DNA of 44,461 nucleotides from Gammaproteobacteria bacterium (GTDB lineage Bacteria > Pseudomonadota > Gammaproteobacteria > AKS1): contig JALTKS010000070.1 of NCBI GenBank assembly GCA_027006175.1, positions 6,920 through 51,380 of the forward strand. Reading direction: 5' to 3'. A program made the translations under genes and the position numbers. Of this stretch, positions 1-9,097 are shown piece by piece; positions within the stretch are counted from its first letter, which is position 1, and each line of letters begins with the position of its first letter. Under the pieces are notes generated by a model, which made no database searches, had not been told where the DNA came from, and saw only the letters and a program-made list of their open reading frames with translations.

Positions 1-259
1 CAATATCTTGTAATGCCAAAGCACTAAGGCGGATATAGGCGGTTTCATAATCTGCCCTTTTATAAGCAAACAAAGCATCATCGAGCATCTGTTTCAAGAT
101 TGGCTGAGAGGATTGTGTTGGCACACGCGACAAGATGGCGGCATCGACACTACCGGCAACAATCAAGCTGACCAATAACAGGATAAATGAAAGAAGTGAT
201 CGGCGGCTTTTCCAATCAAATCGCTGAGATTTAGCTACTAGTATTTCTGTTTTACGCAT
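1..259 (-). CDS. Partial secreted protein, possibly TPR/Sel1-like
   Basis: The gene runs off the left edge; 86 codons are visible. The start is an ATG at 259, preceded by a strong AGGAGG about six bases upstream. The product begins with a long basic n-region (about 20 residues with several Arg and Lys), then a hydrophobic stretch at about residues 21-37 and an Ala-rich site near residues 40-41, which together read as a Sec signal peptide. The visible mature part contains LFAYKRADYETAYIRLSALA, which resembles the helix pairs of TPR or Sel1 repeats. That resemblance is only suggestive in so short a piece. It diverges from argA. The function is unknown. Confidence 0.7.
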   Translation of the reverse strand, partial: MRKTEILVAKSQRFDWKSRRSLLSFILLLVSLIVAGSVDAAILSRVPTQSSQPILKQMLDDALFAYKRADYETAYIRLSALALQDI

Positions 260-409
260 TTCAAACCTCCTACCCACGGGATGACATTTCTTGCGTAGTC
301 ACTAACTTTATCGACCCTATAGGCAACTTCTTTAATCAGGAATATTGCCAAGCTATTGATTTTATTTAATTGATTGTCACAAATTGTTACGTGTTGATGT
401 AATTAAAGC

Positions 410-415
410 TATAAT
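410..415 (+). promoter_or_regulatory. Possible -10 element of argA
   Basis: An exact TATAAT lies 25 bases before the argA start. No well-spaced consensus -35 accompanies it: TTGTTA at 384-389 would need a 20-base spacer. This is a weak suggestion of the argA promoter, possibly activator-dependent. Confidence 0.3.
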
Positions 416-439
416 CTCAACAGATCAAGGAGTAACAAC

Positions 440-1762
440 GTGAGTAATACCCCGCAGCACCCACAATTCGTTGACTGGTTTCGCCAATCATCACCTTATA
501 TACATGCCTTCCGTGGACGTATGTTTGTGGTGGCGTTTGGGGGTGATGTTGTCGCCGGAGAAGGCTTTGCCCATCTGGTGCATGATTTGGCGTTGTTAAA
601 TAGCCTCGGAATCAAGCTGGTGCTGGTACATGGTGCACGACCACAAATCGAACAGCGCCTGAAAGAAGCCGATGCCAGGATTGATTATATTCACCATTTA
701 CGTGTGACCGATGACAAGGCATTGCCCTGCGTAAAACAGGCGATTGCCAGTGTTCGGGTAGAAATTGAAGCCCTGCTGTCAATGGGACTGGCAAACTCTC
801 CCATGGCGGGGGCACGGATACGGGTTGCCTCGGGTAATTTTGTTACGGCGCAACCACTCGGTATTCATAATGGGGTGGATTACCAGCATACAGGCAAAGT
901 ACGGCGGATCGATGTAGACGGTATTGAACAACAACATGCGCATAATTCCATTGTGCTGTTGTCACCGCTGGGCTATTCACCCACTGGGGAAATTTTTAAC
1001 CTCAGTTTAAACGATGTCGCCTGTTCCGCTGCGGTGCAGTTACAGGCAGATAAACTTATCTATTTAACCGAGCATTATGGCAGCAAGGCTTCGCGTAAAA
1101 AATTCTTACGCCAGTTTTCAGTCAGTGAGGCAGAAACATTTTTACAAAAACAAAATAAGCCAGATGAAACCTATAGCCGCGATATGCAAAGCGCGGTTCA
1201 TGCTTGTCGGCATGGCGTGCAACGTGCGCATTTAATCGATAGGAACATTGATGGTGGTTTACTGCTCGAACTGTTTACCCGTGATGGTGTGGGCAGTTTA
1301 ATTACAGATGATATTTACGAAGGCATCAGACAAGCCGACATAAATGATGTCGGTGGCATTATCGAGCTCATTAGTCCATTGGAAGAAAATGGCACTCTGG
1401 TAAAACGTTCACGTGAGCATCTTGAAACCGAGATAGAACAGTTTACGGTGGTTGAACGTGACGGCATGATTATCGCCTGTGCTGCCGTTTACCCCACCAG
1501 TAAAAAAACCATGGTTGAGCTTGCCTGCCTGGCGGTGCACCCTGACTACCAGAATGAAGGGCGCGGTGATCACCTGCTAAGCTGGATTGAACAACAGGTT
1601 AACGTCATGGGTGGCGAACAATTATTTGTACTCACTACACGCACGGCTCATTGGTTTAGAGAACGTGGCTTTAAGCCTGCCGATTTAAAGGCTTTACCGG
1701 GTAAGCGGCGCTCGTTGTATAACTATCAGCGGAATTCAAAGATCTTTATAAAAAGGCTATAG
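440..1762 (+). CDS. argA: N-acetylglutamate synthase (amino-acid acetyltransferase)
   Basis: The 440-residue protein matches the usual length of classical ArgA, which acetylates glutamate with acetyl-CoA in the first step of arginine biosynthesis in the cytoplasm. The N-terminal part (about residues 20-285) is an amino-acid-kinase fold with the glycine-rich VHGARPQ segment; in ArgA this domain carries arginine feedback inhibition rather than kinase activity. The C-terminal part (about 295-440) is a GNAT acetyltransferase with the acetyl-CoA loop QNEGRG at 371-376. The start is GTG, with AAGGAG seven bases upstream. It is convergent with rppH, with only nine bases between the stops and no obvious terminator. 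Confidence 0.95.
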   Translation: MSNTPQHPQFVDWFRQSSPYIHAFRGRMFVVAFGGDVVAGEGFAHLVHDLALLNSLGIKLVLVHGARPQIEQRLKEADARIDYIHHLRVTDDKALPCVKQAIASVRVEIEALLSMGLANSPMAGARIRVASGNFVTAQPLGIHNGVDYQHTGKVRRIDVDGIEQQHAHNSIVLLSPLGYSPTGEIFNLSLNDVACSAAVQLQADKLIYLTEHYGSKASRKKFLRQFSVSEAETFLQKQNKPDETYSRDMQSAVHACRHGVQRAHLIDRNIDGGLLLELFTRDGVGSLITDDIYEGIRQADINDVGGIIELISPLEENGTLVKRSREHLETEIEQFTVVERDGMIIACAAVYPTSKKTMVELACLAVHPDYQNEGRGDHLLSWIEQQVNVMGGEQLFVLTTRTAHWFRERGFKPADLKALPGKRRSLYNYQRNSKIFIKRL

Positions 1763-1771
1763 AAACCTGTT

Positions 1772-2248
1772 TTATTTGGGAAATAAGATTGGCTCAAATT
1801 CTTTCATTGCCATTTCGTAAACATCTCGCTTGAAATAAATAACTTCCTCAAGGGGATGCCAATAATCTACCCAGCGCCAGTGATCAAACTCTGGCTCGCC
1901 ATGCGTATCCAGCCGTACATCCTGATCATTGGCTGTTAAGCGAAGCAAGAACCAGCGTTGTTTCTGACCAATACAAAGCGGCTTGCTGTCATGTCTAATA
2001 AGCTGTTTCGGTAGATGGTATCGCAACCAGTCATTACTCTGGCAAAGGATTTCTACATGGTGCGGTTGTAAACCAACTTCTTCATCAAGTTCACGATACA
2101 GGGCTTGTTCAGCTGTCTCGTCTTCGTTAATGCCACCTTGCGGGAATTGCCACGCATTTTGGCCAATACGACGCGCCCACAATAAGCGGTTTTCTTGATT
2201 ACAGAGGATAATGCCAACATTGGCTCTAAATCCCTGTTCATCTATCAC
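1772..2248 (-). CDS. rppH: RNA pyrophosphohydrolase
   Basis: RppH removes pyrophosphate from the 5' end of mRNA and so starts RNase E-dependent decay. A complete Nudix box (G-x5-E-x7-REUxEExGU) occupies residues 38-60, with the catalytic run RELDEEVGL. The N-terminus [12 protein letters not shown] is typical of the family. I place the start at the GTG at 2248, because GAGGTG lies about six bases upstream; the in-frame GTG at 2257 would fall inside that site. The resulting 158 residues are slightly shorter than the E. coli protein. It diverges from the HAD phosphatase across the inverted-repeat region. Confidence 0.93.
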   Translation of the reverse strand: MIDEQGFRANVGIILCNQENRLLWARRIGQNAWQFPQGGINEDETAEQALYRELDEEVGLQPHHVEILCQSNDWLRYHLPKQLIRHDSKPLCIGQKQRWFLLRLTANDQDVRLDTHGEPEFDHWRWVDYWHPLEEVIYFKRDVYEMAMKEFEPILFPK

Positions 2249-2331
2249 GGCGCACACCTCATCAAATCATTTGTTACATCTAGAATGATTGTCACATGAT
2301 TAAGGTTAACCATCAATTAGCAAATCATGGG

Positions 2332-2422
2332 GTAGCCTGCTGTCAGTCATTAGATGATGGTGAATCGAATCGACCGCAGGGAGATTCCCTGAGCCAGCAG
2401 CTAATGACTGACAGCAGGCTAC
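2332..2422. repeat. Palindromic element with 22-bp perfect inverted repeats
   Basis: The left arm at 2332-2353 begins GTAGCCTGCTGTCAG and is the exact reverse complement of 2401-2422. The 47-base centre contains a second hairpin, CAGGGA-GAT-TCCCTG, at 2377-2391. The element lies between divergent genes (rppH and the HAD gene), so it does not sit where a terminator for either would be expected. Its size and form resemble a REP/MITE-like palindromic element, though it could be a large operator or a structured leader. No second copy was noticed in this window. Confidence 0.8.
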
Positions 2423-2497
2423 AGATAGCATCAATATAGTGATTGTCCTTTGGTCACGGGTTTCTTATGCTATTACCCTTATATAAGGAGAAGTATA

Positions 2498-3157
2498 TTG
2501 AGTTTGGCAATTTTTGATTTGGATAACACCCTTCTGGCAGATGACAGCGACTACTTATGGGGCTGCTTTCTGGTTAAGTTAGGCGTTGTTGATCCTGAGC
2601 TCTATGAGTCTGAAAACCAACGCTTTTATGATGATTATAAGGCAGGTAGTCTGGATATTTTTGAGTTCCTCGCTTTTTCTCTCAAGCCCTTATCTGAACA
2701 TGATATCCCAACACTACAGCAATGGCGTGAGCAATTTATGGACGAGGTGATTCGCCCACTTATGCTGCCCAAAGCGCAGGCATTGGTAAACAAACACCGC
2801 GAAAATGGTGACACCTTGCTGATTATTACCGCAACCAACCGATTTGTGACCGAACCCATTGCCGCGGCATATGGCATTGACAATTTACTCGCCACAGAGC
2901 CAGAAATGATCGCTGATCGCTATACTGGCAAGGTTGCTGGAACACCTTGCTTCCAGGAAGGCAAAGTAGAACGCCTGCATGAATGGCTACAAACCAACCA
3001 GCACAGTCTTGAGGATAGCTACTTCTATTCTGATTCCCAGAACGATCTGCCCTTACTCAATTTGGTGACACACCCTGTTACTGTCGATGCTGACGAGACC
3101 CTTATTGCCTATGCAAAGAAGAACCATTGGCAACAAATTAGCTTGCGAGATGCCTAG
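2498..3157 (+). CDS. HAD-superfamily subclass IB phosphatase (SerB-like)
   Basis: This is a 219-residue haloacid dehalogenase-type hydrolase. Motif I is FDLDNTLL, with nucleophile D7 and acid D9; motif II is the threonine of ITATN; the lysine is in QEGK; and motif IV is SDSQNDLPLL. The cap insertion after motif I and the IB-type spacing place it with phosphoserine-phosphatase-like enzymes. The true substrate cannot be told, and it may not be SerB itself. The start is the TTG at 2498, with AAGGAG seven bases upstream; the upstream in-frame extension lacks such a site. It is followed closely by the GGDEF/EAL gene. Confidence 0.85.
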   Translation: MSLAIFDLDNTLLADDSDYLWGCFLVKLGVVDPELYESENQRFYDDYKAGSLDIFEFLAFSLKPLSEHDIPTLQQWREQFMDEVIRPLMLPKAQALVNKHRENGDTLLIITATNRFVTEPIAAAYGIDNLLATEPEMIADRYTGKVAGTPCFQEGKVERLHEWLQTNQHSLEDSYFYSDSQNDLPLLNLVTHPVTVDADETLIAYAKKNHWQQISLRDA

Positions 3158-3216
3158 CGTAGTATCACCATAAAGATAGGGATATAATTATAAATACGAA
3201 CAAACGAGGGAGTCTC

Positions 3217-5601
3217 GTGAAATTTAAACTACCCGCTACACTTCGTGGACGTCTTGTTCTTGCCTTCACATTAATACAGGTGCTGGCGATAACCCTGCTT
3301 GGTTTTTTCCTTGTTACCCAGGCGGCACGCACCGAAATTCAATCTCAACGAAATTTAGCGAAAAACCTCATGACACTGGCAGAGCCAAATGTACGCCGCA
3401 TGCTCAGTGCCCGTGATGCTGCCGGTTTAAAAAAATACCTTGATAACCTCATTGAAAATACCGCCATTGCTGGTGTCTTCGTGAGTAACCCACCCGGCAC
3501 ATTAATTTATTCACTGGATCAAAACGAACCACCACCCAACAAATTTATTCAATTCTTTATCACCGAAGATGAAGCTAATATCGTGCTCGAATCTTCTTTA
3601 TATGAAAATAATATTAGTAAGGGCACATTAGAGATAAAACTCTCCAATTTACCCATTAGCCAACAACTCACCCGAATACTGATTAATAATTTATTTATTC
3701 TGATTGGTCTGTTGTTAGTGAGTTCAGCTATTACCTACAGGGTCATTACCGGGTTCACAACACCGTTAAAACGTCTCGTCAAAATTGCTTCGCATATTGG
3801 GCGTGGTGATTGGCAGCAACATATCGTGACGCCTAAAACAAGCTACAACGAAATTCAGGAATTAGGGAATGCACTGACTGAAAGTGCTCGCCTCATGTCA
3901 GAACAAATTAATAACCTGCAACGTACTCAAGATAAATTACTCACTAATGAGCAGCAACTACGTTCGCTCGTTAATAATATGCGAGAAGCCATGTTTGAGC
4001 TTGATAGCAAGGGTATTATTTCTTTTCTCAACCCGGCATGGCAACAATTGACGGGCTACAATGCAACCGATACCTTTGGTAAGTATTTCTCTGATTTTTT
4101 ACCTGAATTGGAAAACAGAGAACTCTTCAAAAAGGATCAGTTACACAAACTGGATATTAATAGCGCAGAAATTGAAATACGTTCTTCCGGTAGCAAACCC
4201 ATTCGCGTCGAACTGGATGCACATGCCACCTTTAATAATCATGGCAAACTGATTGGCGTGGTTGGTCGCTTTCATGACATCAGTGAACGTTATGAACTAA
4301 CCCAAACCCTGCAACGCCATCGCCGCCAGCTTTATAAAATTTCTATTACCGATGAACTAACCGGGCTTTATAACCGCCGTCACTTTGAAAAAATACTTGT
4401 TAAAAAATTAGCCCAGGAACTGGAAGAAGGTAAATCACTCTGTTTAGCCCTGGTTGATATTGATGGCTTTAAATTCATTAATGACACCTACGGACACCTG
4501 GTTGGCGATCAAGTCCTTAAGACAACCGCCGGTATCCTACGTAGCTTACTTCGACAAGACGATATTGTTGCTCGACTCGCAGGCGATGAGTTTGCATTGT
4601 TATTCCCAGAAACATCGATTGATGAAGCAAAAGAGATTTGCCAACAGGCACTTGATGCCTTACATGACGCCAAGGTTCGGCTCACGGTGGGGCATCTGCA
4701 ACTTCAGGCGAGTATCGGCATGTCTATTGCCCCTTTCCACGGCAATTCCATACAAGAACTAATTGGCGCGGCTGACGTGGCGCTCTATCAAGCCAAACGT
4801 CGCCACCGTGGCAATATTGAAGTGCTTTCTATCGACATCAGTCAAGGGATTATGGAAGTCTTTAGCCGTGGTTTTGAGCTGCGTAATGCCATTGAAGGTG
4901 GTGATATCATTCCAACCTTCCAACCGATTACTGATTTAAACACCGGCGAACCGATTGCTTATGAGGTGCTTGCCACCATGAAGCGTGGTGATGCGCTACT
5001 CTCTGCATCTGAGTTCATTATGGTGGCAGAAGATCTTGGTTTGGTTCGTGAAATTGATTTATGCGTCATCGGCATGGCACTTGAATTAGCGCCTGCAGGT
5101 ATTGAGCTATTTATGAATATCAGTCTTACTTCCTTTAATGATAATAACTTTGGTAAAGAATTATTAAAATTAGTCCAACCTGCCTGTGAAGCCGGCCGCC
5201 CCGTTACCATCGAGATTACTGAACGTGAAACCATTAATCTCACCGACAGTTTGCTCGATGATATTCAGGCGTTGCGTGATGCCGGTTGTAAGCTCGCATT
5301 AGATGATTTTGGACAAGGTTACTCAACCTACAATTATCTGCGACTATTCCGCCCTGAATATCTGAAAATTGATGGTGATTTTGTTAGCAAGATGCTCGAT
5401 AGTCATGCCGATCATACCATTATTGAACACATTCATGCATTGGCATGTTCCTTTGGTGCCGTTAGCATCGCCGAAAGTATTGAAAATGAAACCTTACGTG
5501 AAGCGGTTCTTCATATCGGGGTGAATTGTGGTCAGGGTTATCATTATGCTCGCCCTGCGATTGCGGAAAAAGCCTTTGTCAAAACCGGCTCTGCCGCCTG
5601 A
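3217..5601 (+). CDS. HAMP-PAS-GGDEF-EAL membrane signalling protein
   Basis: The 794-residue bifunctional cyclic-di-GMP protein has TM1 at about 11-33, a periplasmic sensor region, TM2 at about 157-178, a HAMP segment, a PAS domain (about 245-350), then GGDEF and EAL domains. The cyclase signature is AGDEF at 455-459, an accepted active variant. The phosphodiesterase signature reads EVL (E583) instead of EAL, but the other metal and catalytic motifs remain: NIS, EITERE, DDFGQGYS, the lysine of YLKIDGDF, and AESIE. Both activities are therefore plausible. The start is GTG, with GAGGGAG about six bases upstream. The ligand of the periplasmic domain is unknown. Confidence 0.92.
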   Translation: MKFKLPATLRGRLVLAFTLIQVLAITLLGFFLVTQAARTEIQSQRNLAKNLMTLAEPNVRRMLSARDAAGLKKYLDNLIENTAIAGVFVSNPPGTLIYSLDQNEPPPNKFIQFFITEDEANIVLESSLYENNISKGTLEIKLSNLPISQQLTRILINNLFILIGLLLVSSAITYRVITGFTTPLKRLVKIASHIGRGDWQQHIVTPKTSYNEIQELGNALTESARLMSEQINNLQRTQDKLLTNEQQLRSLVNNMREAMFELDSKGIISFLNPAWQQLTGYNATDTFGKYFSDFLPELENRELFKKDQLHKLDINSAEIEIRSSGSKPIRVELDAHATFNNHGKLIGVVGRFHDISERYELTQTLQRHRRQLYKISITDELTGLYNRRHFEKILVKKLAQELEEGKSLCLALVDIDGFKFINDTYGHLVGDQVLKTTAGILRSLLRQDDIVARLAGDEFALLFPETSIDEAKEICQQALDALHDAKVRLTVGHLQLQASIGMSIAPFHGNSIQELIGAADVALYQAKRRHRGNIEVLSIDISQGIMEVFSRGFELRNAIEGGDIIPTFQPITDLNTGEPIAYEVLATMKRGDALLSASEFIMVAEDLGLVREIDLCVIGMALELAPAGIELFMNISLTSFNDNNFGKELLKLVQPACEAGRPVTIEITERETINLTDSLLDDIQALRDAGCKLALDDFGQGYSTYNYLRLFRPEYLKIDGDFVSKMLDSHADHTIIEHIHALACSFGAVSIAESIENETLREAVLHIGVNCGQGYHYARPAIAEKAFVKTGSAA

Positions 5602-5623
5602 TTATCGTTATTCTCTTCTAAGT

Positions 5624-5655
5624 TCTTGATTTAAGATCAAGATTCTATTCTTTCC
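5624..5655 (+). terminator. Weak intrinsic terminator after the GGDEF-EAL gene
   Basis: A 7-bp perfect stem TCTTGAT / ATCAAGA with a five-base loop (5624-5642) is followed by a T-rich but interrupted tract. It could separate the signalling gene from the riboswitch leader. The stem is AT-rich, so confidence is modest. Confidence 0.4.
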
Positions 5656-5693
5656 TTGACTGCATAGCGCGATCCCCCTAATCTCGCCCCACC

Positions 5694-5894
5694 TGCATCA
5701 GGTGCTCCTGAATATTTTTTCAATATACGGAGTGAAACGGGAAGTCGGTGCGATAGACACAATGCTATCTTATTCCGACGCTGCCCCCGCAACGGTGATC
5801 GAGTTAAAATTTGTCATCCAGCCACTGTGCTAACCGCATGGGAAGGCGACAAATTCAGATAATTACTCGTAAGCCCGGAGACCGGCCCGATGCA
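5694..5894 (+). ncRNA. Cobalamin (B12) riboswitch
   Basis: The conserved elements occur in order: GGTGCTCCTGAA near 5701, the GGGAAGTCGGTG segment near 5740-5753, GCTGCCCCCGCAACGGT near 5780-5797, CAGCCACTG near 5819, GCATGGGAAGGCGA near 5847-5860, and a B12 box AGCCCGGAGACCGGCC near 5872-5887. This is the standard cobalamin aptamer. It lies about 120 bases upstream of btuB, where binding of a cobalamin would be expected to turn off the uptake operon. The remaining 5895-6014 includes GC-rich hairpin-forming sequence that may form the expression platform; the exact switch structure was not resolved. Confidence 0.95.
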
Positions 5895-6014
5895 CTTAGC
5901 AACACGTTGCGGCGGGCGACATTTGTGGGCATTCCCATGTCTCAAACAACTCCCACTACAACTGTTTAACATAATCAACTATGCGGGTTGCGTAGTTTAT
6001 TTTACGGAGTTGTA

Positions 6015-7823
6015 ATGAATACCTTGAATAAATCTTTACTTGCTAGCCTTGTGTTAGCAACAATCAGTCCTGTTTCTGCTGCAGATAAAACCCTCAGCCC
6101 CATTGTCGTCACCGCCACACGTACCGCGCAAACGGTCGATGATTCGCTCGCACCGGTGATTGTTATCACGCGTGAAGAAATTGAACGAAATCAGGCTGTC
6201 GATGTAGCTGAATTACTGCGCTTCCATGCAGGATTAGACATTGCACGAACAGGTGGTGCGGGTTCACAAACCTCCCTGTTTTTACGTGGTACTGAAAGCG
6301 ACCATACGTTAATCATGATCGATGGTGTTAAGTTCAACCCGGGTACAACCGGTGGTGCCGCTTTGCAAAACATCAACCCAGAACAAATCGAACGCATTGA
6401 AATTGTCAAAGGTCCACGCTCCACACTCTACGGTTCTGAAGCGATTGGCGGTGTTATCAACATCATTACTCGCCGTGGCAAAACGAAGGGAACCTACGCC
6501 AGCGGCAGTGTATCATTAGGCGAAGACCGAACACGCAAATTTAGTGCGAACGTGGCACACACAGGTGAGAACTTCCGTGCCGGTTTCGCCGTTGCGATTA
6601 ATAATACCGATGGATTCCCTGCCCGATTAAGCAGTACTGCGGGTAACAATGGCAACCGTAATAACAGCATTAATACGTATGTTGGCACAACGCTTAATAA
6701 TGGTGTTGATATTGAGCTGAGTCACTGGCAAAGCCGTGGTAATAACTCATATTTAAACTTTTCGCTTGCTACTCGTGATCAAGATTTCACGAATAGTGTT
6801 ACCGCGCTAACCGTTAAAGCAGATCCTACGGATATTTGGTCAACAACATTAAAATTAAGTCGTATGGAAGATGATCTTGATCAAAGCCAAACAACGAACA
6901 ATTCAAGAACCACACGTAACGTACTCGATTGGCAAAATGACATTGAACTCAATCAACATCATTTAGTCACGGCGGGAGTTTTATTGTCTTCCGAAAATGC
7001 TACCTCAATCGGATTTTCCAGTTATGATGAAAGTACCAATGTTAATGCTGTTTTTGTTCAGGATAATATCAAATATGGCGACCACCAGTTATTAGTTGCT
7101 GCACGCAATACCGATCATGAAGATTTTGGTAACTACGCGACCTGGAACCTCGAGTATGGATATCAGGCAAGTTCAAAACTGAAATTACTTGCCGGTGTTG
7201 GTACGGCTTTCCGTGCACCAAGTGGTAATGATCGTTATGGCTTTGGCGGCGATCCTGATCTTCAACCAGAAACATCTCGCAATATTGAGTTAGGTTTACG
7301 TTATAAGCTTACCCCGCACCACAATTTCACCGTCAGTGCCTTTGATAATAAAATCAAGAACCTCATTAATCTTATTCAAGTACCGGCAGGTTCCTTTAAT
7401 TTCAACGCGGTGAATGTTGGACGTTCTCGTATCAAGGGAATTGAGTTTGGCTATAATTTCGCTAGAGGACCGTGGCAAGCAAGAGCAGAAGCTATCTTCC
7501 AAAACCCCAGAAATGAAGATACCGATACGTTATTGCTACGCCGTGTTAAACGCAGTCTCACCGCATCAGTTGCCTATACAAAAGGGCGCTACCGAATTGG
7601 CGCTGATATGCTAGCCAGTGGTAAACGCGATGATGCCAGTAATGTTACACTGGCTTCATACACAACCGTCAACATGAATGCCAGCTATACCTTTGCTAAA
7701 GATTGGCGCATACAGGCACGTTTAGAGAACATCTTTGACGAAGAATATGAACTCGTTAATGATTACACCACACCGGGTCGCACGCTGTTAGTTCAGCTGC
7801 GTTTTTCACCCAAAGGGTTCTAA
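6015..7823 (+). CDS. btuB: BtuB-like outer-membrane cobalamin receptor
   Basis: This is a 602-residue TonB-dependent receptor importing vitamin B12 and related corrinoids. The signal peptide ends near residue 22 (SPVSA), followed by a TonB box like that of BtuB (SPIVVTATR). The plug domain contains the typical motifs RGPRSTLYG and GGVINIITR, and the protein ends in a beta-strand with a C-terminal aromatic (RFSPKGF). The ATG at 6015 has GGAG about six bases upstream and gives the correct signal peptide, so the earlier in-frame TTG at 5988 is rejected. The riboswitch directly upstream supports the substrate. Confidence 0.93.
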   Translation: MNTLNKSLLASLVLATISPVSAADKTLSPIVVTATRTAQTVDDSLAPVIVITREEIERNQAVDVAELLRFHAGLDIARTGGAGSQTSLFLRGTESDHTLIMIDGVKFNPGTTGGAALQNINPEQIERIEIVKGPRSTLYGSEAIGGVINIITRRGKTKGTYASGSVSLGEDRTRKFSANVAHTGENFRAGFAVAINNTDGFPARLSSTAGNNGNRNNSINTYVGTTLNNGVDIELSHWQSRGNNSYLNFSLATRDQDFTNSVTALTVKADPTDIWSTTLKLSRMEDDLDQSQTTNNSRTTRNVLDWQNDIELNQHHLVTAGVLLSSENATSIGFSSYDESTNVNAVFVQDNIKYGDHQLLVAARNTDHEDFGNYATWNLEYGYQASSKLKLLAGVGTAFRAPSGNDRYGFGGDPDLQPETSRNIELGLRYKLTPHHNFTVSAFDNKIKNLINLIQVPAGSFNFNAVNVGRSRIKGIEFGYNFARGPWQARAEAIFQNPRNEDTDTLLLRRVKRSLTASVAYTKGRYRIGADMLASGKRDDASNVTLASYTTVNMNASYTFAKDWRIQARLENIFDEEYELVNDYTTPGRTLLVQLRFSPKGF

Positions 7824-7829
7824 ACAAAT

Positions 7830-8516
7830 ATGAATAAAACGATCAGCCTTTTAATACTAGCCTCTGCCGTGATTCATGCGGCAGTGCTAGGGCTGATCGA
7901 TTTTTATTCCCCTACTGTCGCCATTGATGCAGGTTCGCTAATGCGCGTCAGCATACAAAAACCATCACAAAATTCTATTAAAACAACGGCACATAAAAAC
8001 GTTGAAAAACCACTGCAACCCCAAAGACCACCGTCTACTTCAAAAGTTCGCGTGGCACAAAAAACCGTAAAGAAAAAATCAAGTGTTGCCAGGAAAGCGA
8101 TACAAAAAAAACAACTGGCTCAGGCTCGCGTTGAATTACCATCACAAGCAGTCGCTGTCACAACTAAAGCGCCTGCAGCGAAACCTGTAAGTAATGCAAA
8201 CTCGTCACCCTCTGCATTACCTAAAAGTGTTTCGAGCTTATTATATTCGAATTTAGAACGCGCATTTGATTTACATTTTTACTACCCAAGAATCGCAATC
8301 AAACGTGGATGGCAAGGGCAAGTAAAAATAAGTTTACGTGTTGAAGCTGATGGGCATTTAACCCGGGTACGCATTTTAAGCAGTTCTGGTTACAACATGC
8401 TTGATAAAGCCGCCATTGCCAGTATTGATAAAGTTGAAAAATTACCCTCCGCTATTGCCTTACTCGATGGTCGAAGTCTGGATCTTGTTCTACCAGTCGA
8501 TTATATTTTGCTCTAA
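7830..8516 (+). CDS. tonB: TonB-family energy transducer
   Basis: The 228-residue protein has an N-terminal membrane anchor (about residues 5-25), a long Lys/Pro/Ala-rich periplasmic linker (about 45-135) and a C-terminal TonB domain containing YPRIAIKRGWQGQV and VRILSSSGY. It should couple the proton motive force to the receptor encoded just upstream; only six bases separate the two genes, suggesting translational coupling. No exbB or exbD is present here, so it must share those from elsewhere. Its position suggests a transducer dedicated to BtuB. Confidence 0.88.
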   Translation: MNKTISLLILASAVIHAAVLGLIDFYSPTVAIDAGSLMRVSIQKPSQNSIKTTAHKNVEKPLQPQRPPSTSKVRVAQKTVKKKSSVARKAIQKKQLAQARVELPSQAVAVTTKAPAAKPVSNANSSPSALPKSVSSLLYSNLERAFDLHFYYPRIAIKRGWQGQVKISLRVEADGHLTRVRILSSSGYNMLDKAAIASIDKVEKLPSAIALLDGRSLDLVLPVDYILL

Positions 8517-8542
8517 ATAAGCTGTTATTCCGGGAGTCGTTT

Positions 8543-9097
8543 ATGGGTCACCGTTTATCAAAAATTTACACCCGCACCGGCGATAAAGGCGTTACCGGTC
8601 TGGGTGATGGCTCGCGTGTTCCCAAAGATGGGCTGCGTGTTGAAACCTATGGCACCACCGATGAACTCAATAGCATTATCGGTATGATCCTCGCCCACCC
8701 GTTACCGGATGAAATTAGAACCTGTCTTGATGGCGTTCAACATGACTTGTTTGATCTAGGCAGCGAACTTTGTGTTCCTGATTACAGTAAAATTGATATT
8801 GAATACGTCACACGGCTCGAAGCAACACTGGATGATTTCAATGCGGATCTCCCCATGCTGAAAGAATTTATTCTTCCCGCGGGTGGTCATGCAACTTCTG
8901 CTTGCCACCTTGCGCGTACGGTTTGCCGTCGTGCTGAGCGGCGTGCGGTTAGCCTAAATCGTGAAGAACCCCTCTCGCCACATGTCATCAGTTATTTAAA
9001 CCGACTATCGGATTTATTATTTGTTATTGCACGCGTGCTTGCTCGCCACGAGAATGGCAGTGAAGTACTGTGGCAACCAGGGCGGCATAACGACTAA
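8543..9097 (+). CDS. pduO: PduO-type ATP:cob(I)alamin adenosyltransferase
   Basis: The 184-residue enzyme transfers the adenosyl group of ATP to cob(I)alamin or other corrinoids to form the coenzyme form. The family ATP-binding motif YTRTGDKGVTGLGDG is at the N-terminus, the substrate segment ETYGTTDELNS follows, and the C-terminal helix carries the conserved CRRAERR. Its length is normal for the PduO/MMAB type and unlike CobA. The stop codon overlaps the start of the next gene (TAATG). Its place behind btuB and tonB fits salvage of imported B12. Confidence 0.93.
   Translation: MGHRLSKIYTRTGDKGVTGLGDGSRVPKDGLRVETYGTTDELNSIIGMILAHPLPDEIRTCLDGVQHDLFDLGSELCVPDYSKIDIEYVTRLEATLDDFNADLPMLKEFILPAGGHATSACHLARTVCRRAERRAVSLNREEPLSPHVISYLNRLSDLLFVIARVLARHENGSEVLWQPGRHND

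Noticed and set aside
2332-2422. Possible integron attC site or intrinsic terminator
   Set aside because: No attC core sites were seen, no integrase or cassette is nearby, and the element lies between two gene starts with no T-tract.
5895-5987. Clear rho-independent terminator as riboswitch expression platform
   Set aside because: Hairpin-forming sequence exists (near 5899-5910 and 5918-5942), but no clean stem plus T-tract was found, so termination versus translation control cannot be decided.
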